Below, piece after piece: positions 25,177 through 33,855 of a stretch of 64,000 nucleotides of DNA. This stretch comes from Nocardia xishanensis NBRC 101358. Lineage in GTDB: Bacteria; Actinomycetota; Actinomycetes; Mycobacteriales; Mycobacteriaceae. The DNA lies in NCBI RefSeq assembly GCF_001613365.1, contig NZ_BDCF01000009.1, positions 1 through 64,000 of the forward strand. The letters are read 5' to 3'. Within the stretch, counting starts at the first letter, position 1. Each line of letters opens with the position of its first letter. The notes under the pieces were generated by a model. That model was not told the DNA's origin, made no database searches, and saw nothing but the letters and a program-made list of their open reading frames with translations. The position numbers were made by a program, and so were the translations under genes.

Positions 25177-26436
25177 ATGGTCGCGGAACACGGCGAGGTA
25201 GACCTCGCGCCCGCGCGGCCCGAACCGAGCGGGGGTAGGACGGGCCAGGAGAACACCGGGGTGCGCCGCCGCCCCAAGGACCGCAAGGCGCAGATCATCC
25301 GGGCCGCCGCGCGCGCCTTCAGCGAGCGCGGGTACTACCCGGTCGGCGTCGATGAAATCGCCGCCGACGTGGGCATTTCCGGGCCTGCGCTGTACCGGCA
25401 CTTCGCGAACAAGTACGCGCTGCTCGTCGCCGCCGCCGAGGAGGGCGCGCGCCACCTGCTGAATGTCGCGCGCAACGCCGACGATCCCGGGCTCGATCCC
25501 GAAGCGCGGCTCGAGCGCCTGATCAAGGCGCTCGCCGAACACACCATCGACATCCGCCGTGAGGCCGGGCTCTACCGCTGGGAACGCCGCTACCTGGAAC
25601 GCGAAGATCGCATCCGGATCCGCAAGATCTACGACGATCTAAACGCCACCATCGCCGCGCCCATCGCCGGGCTGCGCCCGGACGCGCCCGAGGAGGACCT
25701 GCGGGTGCTCGCCGCCTCGGTGCTCAGCGTGGTGGCCAGCATCTCCGCGCACCGCACGGCGCTGTCCGGCGCCCGGCTGCTTCCGCTGTTGCGCGAGATG
25801 TGCTGGTCGGTGCTGCGCGCCGAGCTGCCGCCCGCTCCCGCGCAGCCGGAGCAGGGGCCGGCTGCGCGCGGCCTTCCGGTCACCTCGAAGCGCGAACAGC
25901 TGCTCGCCGAGGCCATCCGCATCTTCGGGCGCCAGGGCTATCACGAGGCCAGCATCGAGGAGATCGGCGCCGCCGTCGGGATCAACGCCTCCAGCGTCTA
26001 CCGGTACTTCAGCAGCAAGTCCGATCTCCTCGCCGCGGCTTTCCATCGGACCGGCGACCGGGTTTCTGTCGCCATGACCGACGCGCTCGCGGAGGCGACG
26101 AACCGGCCGGACGCGGCACGCCTGATCGCAGCGCGCTACGCCAAGCTGAGCTTCGCCACCCCGGAGATCATGCCGGTCTACTACGCCGAGTTCAGCAACC
26201 TGCCGCAGGCCGAGCAGCACAAGCTGCGCGCCATCCAGCGCCAGAACGTCCTGGAATGGGCGAACCTGCTCGATGGCGACCCGGTCGAGGCCCGCTTCCG
26301 CGTGCACGCCGCCATCGGCCAGGTCATCGATATCGGCAGGCTCATCCGCTTCGACGCGAGGCCGGCCCAGCTGGCCCGCGTGACGGCGCTGATGGAAGCG
26401 GTGCTGCTCGGCTCAGCCCGGCCGTCCGTGGCGTAG
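25177..26436 (+). CDS. Tandem-TetR transcriptional regulator (Mce3R-like)
   Basis: A 419-residue protein with two complete TetR units. The first HTH is RGYYPVGVDEIAADVGISG and continues PALYRHFANKYALL; the second is QGYHEASIEEIGAAVGINA followed by SSVYRYFSSKSDLL. Double-TetR architecture is characteristic of mycobacterial Mce3R and relatives that repress lipid or steroid-linked genes. ATG 25177 is preferred because GGAG lies six bases upstream; in-frame TTG 25108 would overlap the operator repeats. The gene likely represses itself and the divergent crotonase. Its end overlaps the end of the converging aldehyde dehydrogenase homologue by 24 bp. Confidence 0.9.
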   Translation: MVAEHGEVDLAPARPEPSGGRTGQENTGVRRRPKDRKAQIIRAAARAFSERGYYPVGVDEIAADVGISGPALYRHFANKYALLVAAAEEGARHLLNVARNADDPGLDPEARLERLIKALAEHTIDIRREAGLYRWERRYLEREDRIRIRKIYDDLNATIAAPIAGLRPDAPEEDLRVLAASVLSVVASISAHRTALSGARLLPLLREMCWSVLRAELPPAPAQPEQGPAARGLPVTSKREQLLAEAIRIFGRQGYHEASIEEIGAAVGINASSVYRYFSSKSDLLAAAFHRTGDRVSVAMTDALAEATNRPDAARLIAARYAKLSFATPEIMPVYYAEFSNLPQAEQHKLRAIQRQNVLEWANLLDGDPVEARFRVHAAIGQVIDIGRLIRFDARPAQLARVTALMEAVLLGSARPSVA

Positions 26437-27939
26437 TCGGAACATCGCCTTGGCCGTGCGGAGATGGCGGGGGTGCCGGTCGAAGGTGGCCAGGTTCATC
26501 GGCGCGGTGTAGCGCTTGCGCGCCACGGCGAGCGTCCTGCTGAACTCGCGCAGCCCGTGCTCGCCGTGACTGTGGCCCTGGCCGTATTCGCCGACGCCGC
26601 CGACGGGCAGCGCGGGAATGCCGAGATGGGCGGTGGTCGAGTTGATCGTCACCACGCCGGCGCGCAGCGTCTCGGCGAAGGACTCCACGCTGTGCACGTC
26701 CCTGGTGAACACCGAGACCGCGACCCCGTTCCCGGTGGCGTTGATGCGCTTGGCCGCCTCCTCGATGTTCGCCACCCGGTTGACGATCAGCACCGGCCCG
26801 ATCGCCTCGCCGGTGATCGCGATGCTCTCCTCGGGCACCTCGGCGAGCACGATCGGCTCGACGTAGGGCTCGCGAATCGAGTCGAGTCCGCCGACCACCG
26901 CGCGCCCGCCCCTGGCGATCGCGTCGCGCACCTGCTTGCGCACCACGTCGACCTGGGCTTCCAGAATCATCGGCCCGTAGGAGGCGCGCTTGTCCGCGCC
27001 GGGGCGCAGCCGCCTCGCGTCCACGGCCACCAGGTCGAGGAAGTTGTCGTACACCGAATCCGCGACGTAGGCCCGCTGCACGCCGGAAGGGTTCTGGCCC
27101 GCGTTGGCCATCGCGCCGAACACCGCCGCCTCGGCCGCCTCGTCGAGTTTCGCGTCGACGTGCACCACCATCGCGCCCTTGCCGCCGCGCTCGACCACCA
27201 CGGGCGTCATGGTCTGGGCGCACAGCGAGATCACCTCTCGCGCACCAGCTTCCGACCCCGAGTAGGCGATCTTGTCCAGCTTGGCCCGGCACAGCGCGGC
27301 CGCCGTGCCGCCGTCGCCGGTCACCACTTGGAGCACCGGCTGACTGGGCGCCAGCTCGGCCCAGCTCTCGGCCAGCCACACCCCGACGCCGGTGGTCAGC
27401 TCGTGCGGCTTGAACACCACCGCGTTGCCCGCCGCCATGGCGTAGGCGATCGAACCCATCGGCGTGAAGACCGGGTTGTTCCACGGCCCGAGCACGCCGA
27501 CGACGCCGAGCGGTAGATAGCCCACCGAGGCCTGCTGGTTGCGGCTCAGCCAGCTGGAACCGAGCCTGCGCCGCCGCAGCGCGCGAGAGGCGTTGCGCGC
27601 GGCCCAATCCAGATTCTCGACCGCGAGCATCACCTCGATCGCGGCGTCCGCCTCCGGTTTTCCGGTCTCCTCGGAGACCAGCTCCACCAATTCGCTTGCC
27701 CGCCTTGCGATGCTGCGCTTCCAGTCGAGCAGCCAGCGCTTGCGAGCGCCGAAACCCAAATTGGCCCACCATCTTTCGGCGGCGCGCGCGGCGCGGACGG
27801 TGCGATTGAGCTCGCCCGCCCCCATCACGGCGTAATTTCCGACCACCTCTCCGGTGCGTGGATCATGGGATATCAGCACGTTCGATCGGCCCGATCCTCC
27901 CGGATGCGCCGCCAAGCGTGGCTGCGCGGACTCGGCCAT
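26413..27939 (-). CDS. Aldehyde dehydrogenase family protein lacking the catalytic cysteine
   Basis: A 508-residue ALDH-fold protein. ATG 27939 is chosen for its AAGAGG ribosome site; longer open frame upstream has no homology. The NAD-binding and oxyanion region (GVLGPWNNP), the E-x-GGK motif (VVVERGGKGA) and the C-terminal segment are well conserved. The catalytic GQxC motif reads GQNPSGVQR, with Pro284 in place of the essential Cys; the DNA at 27064-27114 supports this reading directly. It is therefore likely inactive as a dehydrogenase, or has another role. It converges on the TetR gene. Confidence 0.9.
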   Translation of the reverse strand: MAESAQPRLAAHPGGSGRSNVLISHDPRTGEVVGNYAVMGAGELNRTVRAARAAERWWANLGFGARKRWLLDWKRSIARRASELVELVSEETGKPEADAAIEVMLAVENLDWAARNASRALRRRRLGSSWLSRNQQASVGYLPLGVVGVLGPWNNPVFTPMGSIAYAMAAGNAVVFKPHELTTGVGVWLAESWAELAPSQPVLQVVTGDGGTAAALCRAKLDKIAYSGSEAGAREVISLCAQTMTPVVVERGGKGAMVVHVDAKLDEAAEAAVFGAMANAGQNPSGVQRAYVADSVYDNFLDLVAVDARRLRPGADKRASYGPMILEAQVDVVRKQVRDAIARGGRAVVGGLDSIREPYVEPIVLAEVPEESIAITGEAIGPVLIVNRVANIEEAAKRINATGNGVAVSVFTRDVHSVESFAETLRAGVVTINSTTAHLGIPALPVGGVGEYGQGHSHGEHGLREFSRTLAVARKRYTAPMNLATFDRHPRHLRTAKAMFRLRHGRPG

Positions 27940-28164
27940 GGTTACCTCTTCGCAGTCTCGACCCGCCGTGCCCCCACCCGAATCGAGCCGACCCCTGACG
28001 GACCGGCTCCCAGCGCGGTCCCGCCACAGACGAGTGAGTGCGTGTATGCCCCCGTCTAGCAGACTATGGTCGGCGTCCCCGGCCGACAAGGCTGCGCCGC
28101 CGCCAGTCCACTGCCCTTGCCATGCCTCGACCAGGATCGATACTGCGCCGTACTGCGGAGCGGC

Positions 28165-28192
28165 TTGTAATGTGAGGAATCCCACACATATT
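28165..28192 (+). promoter_or_regulatory. Promoter with palindromic spacer, upstream of the ABC exporter
   Basis: A -35-like TTGTAA (28165-28170) and a -10-like CATATT (28187-28192) are separated by exactly 16 bp that form the imperfect palindrome TGTGAGGAATCCCACA. This places a candidate repressor site inside the promoter of the exporter genes. The rest of the 399-bp gap 27940-28338 holds no convincing gene. Confidence 0.5.
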
Positions 28193-28338
28193 CGGTCTCG
28201 CGACTGGGTATGGACTGGTCGTCGGTCCAGGACGCGAGATGCCGGTAACATCACGCCCAGCGGCAGGGATCACCACCCCGACGTACTCGAGTGCGTCCGG
28301 CGATCGGATCGCCGCACCGGCCCGATAGTGGAGAGTTG

Positions 28339-29343
28339 ATGCCGAGCTTGAACCAAGCAGAATCGCCGGCGCGCGAGCCAGAATTGACCGAGCGCGTTCC
28401 AGCGGTCCGCGTCCAGGACGTCCGCAAGTCGTTCGGCGACGTGCACGCACTGCAAGGGATCAGCTTCACCGTCGAAAAGGCGAGTGTGCTCGGCATCCTC
28501 GGACCCAACGGCGCTGGAAAGACCACCACGGTCAAGATCCTCTCCACGCTGCTGCGCCCGGATTCCGGCACAGCGGTCGTCGCGGGCCACGACGTCTGCG
28601 AGGACCCGGCGGGCGTGCGGCGCTCGATCATGATGACCGGCCAGTACGCCGCGCTGGACGAGAACCTCTCCGGCCGCGAGAACCTCGAACTGTTCGGCAG
28701 GCTGATGGGCTTGGGCAAGTCGGCCGCCCGCAAGCGCGCCGACACCCTGCTCGAGGAATTCGATCTGGTGAGCGCGGGCAAGCGCGCGGTGCGCCACTAC
28801 TCCGGCGGCATGCGCCGCCGCGTGGACATCGCCTGTGGTCTCGTCGTGCGCCCCGAGGTGGTGTTCCTCGACGAACCGACCACCGGTCTGGATCCGCGCA
28901 GCCGCCAGGGCGTCTGGGATCTGGTGAACGTGCTCAAGGAGCAGGGCATCACGGTGCTGTTGACCACGCAGTACCTCGAGGAAGCCGACGTGCTCAGCGA
29001 CAACATCATCGTGATCGACAGGGGCACGGTGATCGCCGAAGGCACCGCGGAGGAACTCAAGGAGAAGACCGGCGGCAGCTACTGCGAGGTGGTCCCGCTC
29101 GACCCGAAGAAGGTGCTGACCGCCGCGTACGCGCTCGGCGATCTGGTGCCCGCCGCCGTGACCGCCGAACTCGACGGCAGCGACCGGCTCTCGTTCCCGG
29201 CCCCCAACGGCGCTACCACCCTGTCCGAGGCGCTGCGCAGGCTCGACAGCGCGGGCGTCGCGCTCGCCGACATCGCGTTGCGCAGGCCATCGCTCGACGA
29301 CGTCTTCCTTTCCCTCACCGGCCACTCGGGCGGTCATTCGTGA
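28339..29343 (+). CDS. ABC exporter ATPase, DrrA type
   Basis: A 334-residue ATP-binding subunit of a daunorubicin-resistance-type exporter. Walker A GPNGAGKTT starts at residue 55, the signature YSGGMRRR at 154 and Walker B VVFLDEPTTGLD near 174; the extra C-terminal domain is typical of DrrA. ATG 28339 has GGAGAG five bases upstream; a GTG-type extension to 28291 lacks support. It overlaps the first permease by 4 bp and forms one operon with two permeases. In mycobacteria the DrrABC set exports lipids; the substrate here is unknown. Confidence 0.93.
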   Translation: MPSLNQAESPAREPELTERVPAVRVQDVRKSFGDVHALQGISFTVEKASVLGILGPNGAGKTTTVKILSTLLRPDSGTAVVAGHDVCEDPAGVRRSIMMTGQYAALDENLSGRENLELFGRLMGLGKSAARKRADTLLEEFDLVSAGKRAVRHYSGGMRRRVDIACGLVVRPEVVFLDEPTTGLDPRSRQGVWDLVNVLKEQGITVLLTTQYLEEADVLSDNIIVIDRGTVIAEGTAEELKEKTGGSYCEVVPLDPKKVLTAAYALGDLVPAAVTAELDGSDRLSFPAPNGATTLSEALRRLDSAGVALADIALRRPSLDDVFLSLTGHSGGHS

Positions 29344-30164
29344 CCGCGAGCGCCACCGAACCGGCCACCCCCGAGGCGGCCGAACTCTTCGCCGAGCTAC
29401 CCGTCGCCCAGCCGTCCTCGTTCGCGCAGTGGCGGGCGCTGACCGGTCGCGTGGTGAAGACCATGGCCACCAAGGGCGAGCTGATCGTCGCTTTCGTCAC
29501 GCCGCTGGTGTTCACCCTCGGTTTCTATCTGCCGCTGCGCTTCGTGATGAAGCTCCAGGGCATCGACTACGCGCAGTTCGTCATGCCGATCATCGTGTTG
29601 CAGACCATGGCGTTCACCATGCTGTCCAACGCGCAGCTCGCCGCGTTCGAGGCGATGACCGGCCTGAGCACCCGCCTGCAGACCATGCCGATCGGCACGC
29701 TGGTCCCGTTCACCTCGCGGATCTGCGCCGGCTTGGTCCGTTCGGTCACCTCGCTGACCGGCGCGCTGCTCTTCGGGTACATGATCGGTTTCGAGTTCAG
29801 CGCGGGCTTCGGCCAGGCCGTGCTGTTCTGCGGGTTCTCGCTGGCCATCGGCACCGTGCTCGCCATCGGCGCGGACGGTCTCGGCAGCCTCACCAAGAGC
29901 CCGGAGCAGCTCAGTCAGGCGCTCACCCTGCCGACGCTGATCTTCGGCATGCTGTCCTGCGGGTTCGTGCCGGAGCGCAGCTTCCCGGAGTGGATCCAGC
30001 CCTTCGTGCGCAACCAGCCCATCTCGCAGTTCTCCTTCGCGCTGCGCGACATGGCGGGCGACGGGGTGAGCTGGGGCGTGCTGTGGGTGCCGTTGGCGTG
30101 GCTGATCGGGTTGACGGTGGTGTTCACGCCGTTCGCGGTGTGGGCGAGTGTGAGGCGGTCATGA
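29340..30164 (+). CDS. ABC-2 type permease, first subunit
   Basis: A 274-residue inner-membrane permease of the ABC-2/DrrB class, starting at GTG 29340 inside the stop of the ATPase gene, so translation is coupled. Six hydrophobic segments are visible, beginning near residue 45, and the end reads WVPLAWLIGLTVVFTPFAVWA. It would pair with the following permease and the ATPase to form the exporter. Confidence 0.9.
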   Translation: MTASATEPATPEAAELFAELPVAQPSSFAQWRALTGRVVKTMATKGELIVAFVTPLVFTLGFYLPLRFVMKLQGIDYAQFVMPIIVLQTMAFTMLSNAQLAAFEAMTGLSTRLQTMPIGTLVPFTSRICAGLVRSVTSLTGALLFGYMIGFEFSAGFGQAVLFCGFSLAIGTVLAIGADGLGSLTKSPEQLSQALTLPTLIFGMLSCGFVPERSFPEWIQPFVRNQPISQFSFALRDMAGDGVSWGVLWVPLAWLIGLTVVFTPFAVWASVRRS

Positions 30165-31021
30165 ACGTGACGCAGACGACGGAGACGGCGACCGAGGAGC
30201 AGAGCGCGGGCTTCGCGCCGCTGCCTGCCGTGGCCGCGCGTTCGGAGAACGCGATCGGCACCTGGGCGCAGCACAGCCTGTTGCAGTGCAAGCGACTGCT
30301 GATCGGCTGGATGCGCGATCCCGCGACCACCATTCAGACGCTGATCTATCCGGCGCTCACCCTGCTCATGTTCGACGTGGTGCTCGGCACGACGATCACC
30401 AGGAACACCGGCATGGACGCCATCTACGGCCAGGTCCCGCTGATCACCTTGGTGGCGGCCATGTCAGGCGCGGTGGTGAGTGCGCTCGGCTTCAAGGTCG
30501 AGAAGGCCACCGGCCTGCTGAGCAGGTTCTGGACCATGCCGATGAACCGCGCGGCGAGTCTGTCGGGACGGTTGCTCGCCGAGGCGGTGCGCGTGCTGAT
30601 CACGACGTTGTTCGTGATCCTGGTCGGCATGGCGCTCGGCTTCCGCTTCAACCAGGGACCGCTGGCGGCGATTGCGCTGATCGGCATCCCGGTGCTGTTC
30701 GGCGTCGGGTTCGCGGTGCTGTGCACGGCGCTCGCGACGCTCACCGAGGGTGTGCTGCTGGTCAGCCTGATCACGATCGTGAACACGCTGCTGATGTTCT
30801 TCAACACCGGATTCGTCCCGGTGTTCGCCTACCCCACCTGGCTGCAAGACGTGGTCGGCAACCAACCGATGAGCACCGCCATCGACGCCATGCGCGGGCT
30901 CTCCGCGGGCGGGCCGGTCGCGGAGCCGCTGCTGAAGACGATCGCGTGGACGGTCGGTCTGGTCGTCGTGTTCGCCTTGCCCGCGGTTCGCGGTTACCGC
31001 AGGGCGGCCGAAACCGCCTGA
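30161..31021 (+). CDS. ABC-2 type permease, second subunit
   Basis: A 286-residue permease with the same fold (six transmembrane segments), ATG 30161 overlapping the previous stop by 4 bp. A ~40-residue cytoplasmic head precedes the first segment. Motifs such as NTGFVPVFAYPTWLQ are shared in kind with the preceding permease (SCGFVPERSFPEWIQP), so the two are paralogues acting as a heterodimer. A terminator-like hairpin follows. Confidence 0.9.
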   Translation: MNVTQTTETATEEQSAGFAPLPAVAARSENAIGTWAQHSLLQCKRLLIGWMRDPATTIQTLIYPALTLLMFDVVLGTTITRNTGMDAIYGQVPLITLVAAMSGAVVSALGFKVEKATGLLSRFWTMPMNRAASLSGRLLAEAVRVLITTLFVILVGMALGFRFNQGPLAAIALIGIPVLFGVGFAVLCTALATLTEGVLLVSLITIVNTLLMFFNTGFVPVFAYPTWLQDVVGNQPMSTAIDAMRGLSAGGPVAEPLLKTIAWTVGLVVVFALPAVRGYRRAAETA

Positions 31022-31034
31022 TCGGCGAATAGTT

Positions 31035-31065
31035 CGGCGGGTCGACGTGGATCGTCGGCCCGCCG
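31035..31065. terminator. Hairpin between convergent genes
   Basis: Twelve-base arms (31035-31046 and 31054-31065, one G-T pair) around a 7-base loop, then CCTGTTT on the plus strand. It lies 13 bp after the exporter operon and can serve the converging cyclase gene as well. Confidence 0.7.
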
Positions 31066-31126
31066 TCCTGTTTGCGCGACCGTGACGCGTGGATCGAGGG
31101 CTCGGCCGTCTGCCGGATCCCCGCGG

Positions 31127-32323
31127 CTACTCGATCTCGGTGGTCATCGGTTCGCGTGGCCGGGTGAACTCGTAACCGACCCACCGGTTGCGGTTCGTCC
31201 AGCCGACCAGGTCGTAGCGCCAGCGGAACGGCCAGGTGTGCGCGACAGTGTTGAACAGCACCGCGCCCAGCGCGGCGTAGTCGTCGTGCGCGGACAGCAG
31301 CGCGCGCTGGCCGCGTTCGGATTCGGTGAAGAACGCGTCGAACATCGCGATCGACTGCTCGGTGGTCAGCCTGCCGAGGCCCCACAGCCCGCGCATGCGC
31401 ATCCAATAGACCAGCCGCGCGCGCCTCGGCCACAGCGCGTCGACCGGGTCGCGGCCGGTGCGCAACGCGTCGACCGCCGTGTCGACCCGCGCGAGCGAAT
31501 CGGCCACGCTGTAGCCGGTGCAGGGGTGCATCATGCCGCCGCGCGATCCGAACGGAACCGCCCGCGCGACGCCCCGCTTCGGCGGCGGCTGATCAAGCGG
31601 ATAGTGGGCGGCCTCGCTCGGTTCCGCGCCGGTGAGCCGAATGCCATGGGCCGCAAGCCGATTCAGCGTCCGCTTGCGCAGCTCGTGTTGCGGCATGCCG
31701 CCGCGGAGCCCGAGGCTGGTCTCCTCGAAGATCACCGTGCCGTCCCCGATCGGGACGGCGTAGAGGAACGACGGCGGCTCGCCGGAGCCGGCGCCGTTCT
31801 CCGGCCGCCAGTCCAGCAGCAGCCCCTCGCCCGCGCCGATCATCGGCGCGGCGGTCGCCTCGTCGACGAAGATGCCGTGCGCGCTGGCCGCCCTGCGCTG
31901 CCCGAGCGCGGGCAGGCCGCGGGTGTCGAACACCGCCGCGGCGCGCAACACCGTGCCGTCGGTCAGTTCGACCTCGTGCGTGTCGACGCGAGTGGCGCGC
32001 CCGGCGATCACCTGTGCGTCGTCGAGGGGCAGCGCGTCGTAGAGGCCCTGCTTGGACAGCACGCAGTAGGGACGGCGAATGCGGTGCTCGGTCGTGGTCC
32101 ACACCGTCGGCGCTTCGATGCGCGATCCGATCGCGCCGGGCGGCAACCATTCCGGCAGCTCGTCGACCCAGCAGGAGTAGGTGGGCGGCCACAGCCGCTG
32201 CGGTCGCGGGTCGATCGCGATCACCCGCAATCCCGCCCGCATCGCCCGATGGGCCAGCGCCCGTCCGGTCGGGCCGAGCCCGACGACGCACACATCGGCC
32301 GCCCGGACCGCACCGTCACTCAT
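31127..32323 (-). CDS. Lycopene cyclase family flavoprotein (CrtL/CrtY type)
   Basis: A 398-residue FAD/NAD(P)-binding protein matching the lycopene beta-cyclase family. The N-terminal dinucleotide motif is VVGLGPTGRAL, followed by the family segments PTYSCWVDELP, RPYCVLSK and IFEETSL, and near the end GGMMHPCTGYSVADSL. The enzyme would cyclise the ends of lycopene in carotenoid synthesis. ATG 32323 is used; the ribosome site is weak and a TTG four codons upstream is possible. No crtE, crtB or crtI gene is in the window, so it acts with genes elsewhere or on another polyene. Confidence 0.88.
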   Translation of the reverse strand: MSDGAVRAADVCVVGLGPTGRALAHRAMRAGLRVIAIDPRPQRLWPPTYSCWVDELPEWLPPGAIGSRIEAPTVWTTTEHRIRRPYCVLSKQGLYDALPLDDAQVIAGRATRVDTHEVELTDGTVLRAAAVFDTRGLPALGQRRAASAHGIFVDEATAAPMIGAGEGLLLDWRPENGAGSGEPPSFLYAVPIGDGTVIFEETSLGLRGGMPQHELRKRTLNRLAAHGIRLTGAEPSEAAHYPLDQPPPKRGVARAVPFGSRGGMMHPCTGYSVADSLARVDTAVDALRTGRDPVDALWPRRARLVYWMRMRGLWGLGRLTTEQSIAMFDAFFTESERGQRALLSAHDDYAALGAVLFNTVAHTWPFRWRYDLVGWTNRNRWVGYEFTRPREPMTTEIE

Positions 32324-32448
32324 ATCCGCATTCAATCCGCTGCCGGGACGACGGTGCAACCAGCCACGGGGTCGCGAGTAATGAACTCCACGTCGGCAAC
32401 CCCGCGCGCATCGAAGGGAAACGGCACCGCCCGATACCGGCGAGTCGG

Positions 32449-32925
32449 CTACTTCGGCGTGACCCAAGTCGTGATATCCGCATGCACGACCTCGATACCG
32501 TGCTTGTCGTAGATCGACACCGGCACGACCAGATCCCGGCCCTCGGTGACCTGCGCGAAGTCCGGTATCTCCGGCAGCTTCGCCACCGCGCGCAACCCCG
32601 TCTCGGCCTTGGCCAGGTACCGCACGTTCATCGCCTTCGGGATCCAGCGGTGCGTCGTCGGCACCGTGGCCTCGTTGAGCATGCCCATCGCCACCTCGGC
32701 CAGGTTGCAGGCCGCGATGGCGTGGAAGGTGCCCAGATGGTTGTGGATGCCGAACCACTTCGGCGACGTCACCTCGCACAGCCCCGGTTCCAGCCGCGCG
32801 ACGCTCGGGAGCACCGTGCCGAAATACGGCACGCGGGCCACCATCCCCAGCGAGAACAGCGCATGTCCCAGCCGGTTGTCCGGCAGCTTCTTCCACCCGC
32901 GCAGCGTTGCGGTCTCTTTCGTCAT
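32449..32925 (-). CDS. Hotdog-fold DUF4442 protein (putative thioesterase)
   Basis: A 158-residue protein of the DUF4442/hotdog group. The core segment PKWFGIHNHLGTFHAIAACNLAE matches the family's central helix region (shown here as PKWFGIHNHLGTFHAIAACN and AE). Relatives are often assigned acyl-CoA thioesterase activity but few have been tested. ATG 32923-32925 has no Shine-Dalgarno sequence; a TAAGAT element six bases upstream suggests a leaderless transcript. It precedes the cyclase gene on the same strand with a 125-bp gap. Confidence 0.75.
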   Translation of the reverse strand: MTKETATLRGWKKLPDNRLGHALFSLGMVARVPYFGTVLPSVARLEPGLCEVTSPKWFGIHNHLGTFHAIAACNLAEVAMGMLNEATVPTTHRWIPKAMNVRYLAKAETGLRAVAKLPEIPDFAQVTEGRDLVVPVSIYDKHGIEVVHADITTWVTPK

Positions 32926-32931
32926 GTCGCT

Positions 32932-32949
32932 ATCTTACTCAAAAGTAAG
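32932..32949 (-). promoter_or_regulatory. Leaderless promoter -10 with overlapping palindrome
   Basis: On the minus strand TAAGAT (32932-32937) ends six bases before the ATG of the DUF4442 gene. It overlaps a perfect 6-bp inverted repeat CTTACT-CAAA-AGTAAG at 32934-32949, a plausible operator for a small dimeric repressor such as TetR or MarR. Confidence 0.5.
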
Positions 32950-33079
32950 TTCGCTGCGGCAAGGGTTGCTCGCACCGCCTTCGCGCGCGTCGTCGAGGCC
33001 GTAATCCCTGCTAGGGATGCGAACAGCCTGCGACGTCTCGGCTCCGCGCGGGGGTGATCGACATGACGGTGGGGGCGAT

Positions 33080-33109
33080 TTGAAGTGCCTCGGGGGTCTC
33101 GGGCATACT
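33080..33109 (+). promoter_or_regulatory. S10 operon promoter candidate
   Basis: TTGAAG (33080-33085) and CATACT (33104-33109) with an 18-bp spacer, the best vegetative promoter match upstream of rpsJ. It gives a 5' leader of roughly 420 bases. The stretch 32950-33079 shows no gene. Confidence 0.6.
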
Positions 33110-33114
33110 GTTCG

Positions 33115-33535
33115 GGTTGCCTTGCACGGGGTCGTGCCTGTTTCCAATGAGACGGGTCGTGATCGGCGAGGCGAGCAGTACCCACTTGTGTACTTCGCCG
33201 GTTTCCGGTGTGAGTACGTCCGGGACGTTGTTCCGAGCCTGAGATGAAGTTTTGGATCCGGGCCGAGGAATGAGCGGATGGGCGACACGCCCGACCGCGT
33301 GGACCGGAAGAACCATGACAGATGAACAGCGGCGAGATCGGGCGTGCCCGGTCGTGGTCTCCACTGCGTCGGATTTTGCCCGACTGGAAGCCCTGCGTGG
33401 TTACGCAGGCTGCCTCCTCCGGGCCTGATCCACTCGGGGCTGAGACGTCTTCGTGTGTTCGGGCTGTGCAAATGAGGGTGGTACGGAAGCCCGGCTTCCG
33501 GATCACGAAGGAAAGCGGAGAAAAGGACACTTAGC
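33115..33535 (+). other. Long 5' leader of the S10 operon
   Basis: About 420 bases without a convincing gene lie between the candidate promoter and rpsJ. Several hairpins can form, including a 7-bp stem of CGGAAGC with GCTTCCG at about 33483-33499, just before the ribosome site GAAAAGG. Ribosomal leaders of this kind often carry feedback control by an operon protein (L4 in E. coli); no match to a known leader was established here. Confidence 0.45.
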
Positions 33536-33841
33536 GTGGCGGGACAAAAGATCCGCATCAGGCTCAAGGCCTATGACCACGAGGCGATCGATGCGTCTGC
33601 GCGCAAGATCGTGGAGACGGTGACCCGTACCGGGGCCCGTGTCGTCGGCCCGGTGCCGTTGCCGACCGAGAAGAACGTGTACTGCGTCATCCGTTCGCCG
33701 CACAAGTACAAGGACTCGCGCGAACACTTCGAGATGCGTACGCACAAGCGCCTCATCGACATCCTCGACCCGACGCCGAAGACGGTCGACGCGCTGATGC
33801 GCATCGACCTGCCGGCCAGCGTCGACGTCAACATTCAGTGA
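33536..33841 (+). CDS. rpsJ: 30S ribosomal protein S10
   Basis: First gene of the S10 operon, 101 residues from GTG 33536 with AAAAGG upstream. The sequence [18 protein letters not shown] and the later [20 protein letters not shown] are diagnostic for S10 of the 30S head, which also works as NusE in antitermination. The stop is 14 bp before rplC. Length is normal for actinobacteria. Confidence 0.99.
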   Translation: MAGQKIRIRLKAYDHEAIDASARKIVETVTRTGARVVGPVPLPTEKNVYCVIRSPHKYKDSREHFEMRTHKRLIDILDPTPKTVDALMRIDLPASVDVNIQ

Positions 33842-33855
33842 CGGGGACTCGAGAC

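Noticed and set aside
27940-28254. N-terminal extension of the aldehyde dehydrogenase homologue
   Set aside because: The open frame continues to 28254 but the sequence is not ALDH-like and covers the exporter promoter; ATG 27939 has a good ribosome site.
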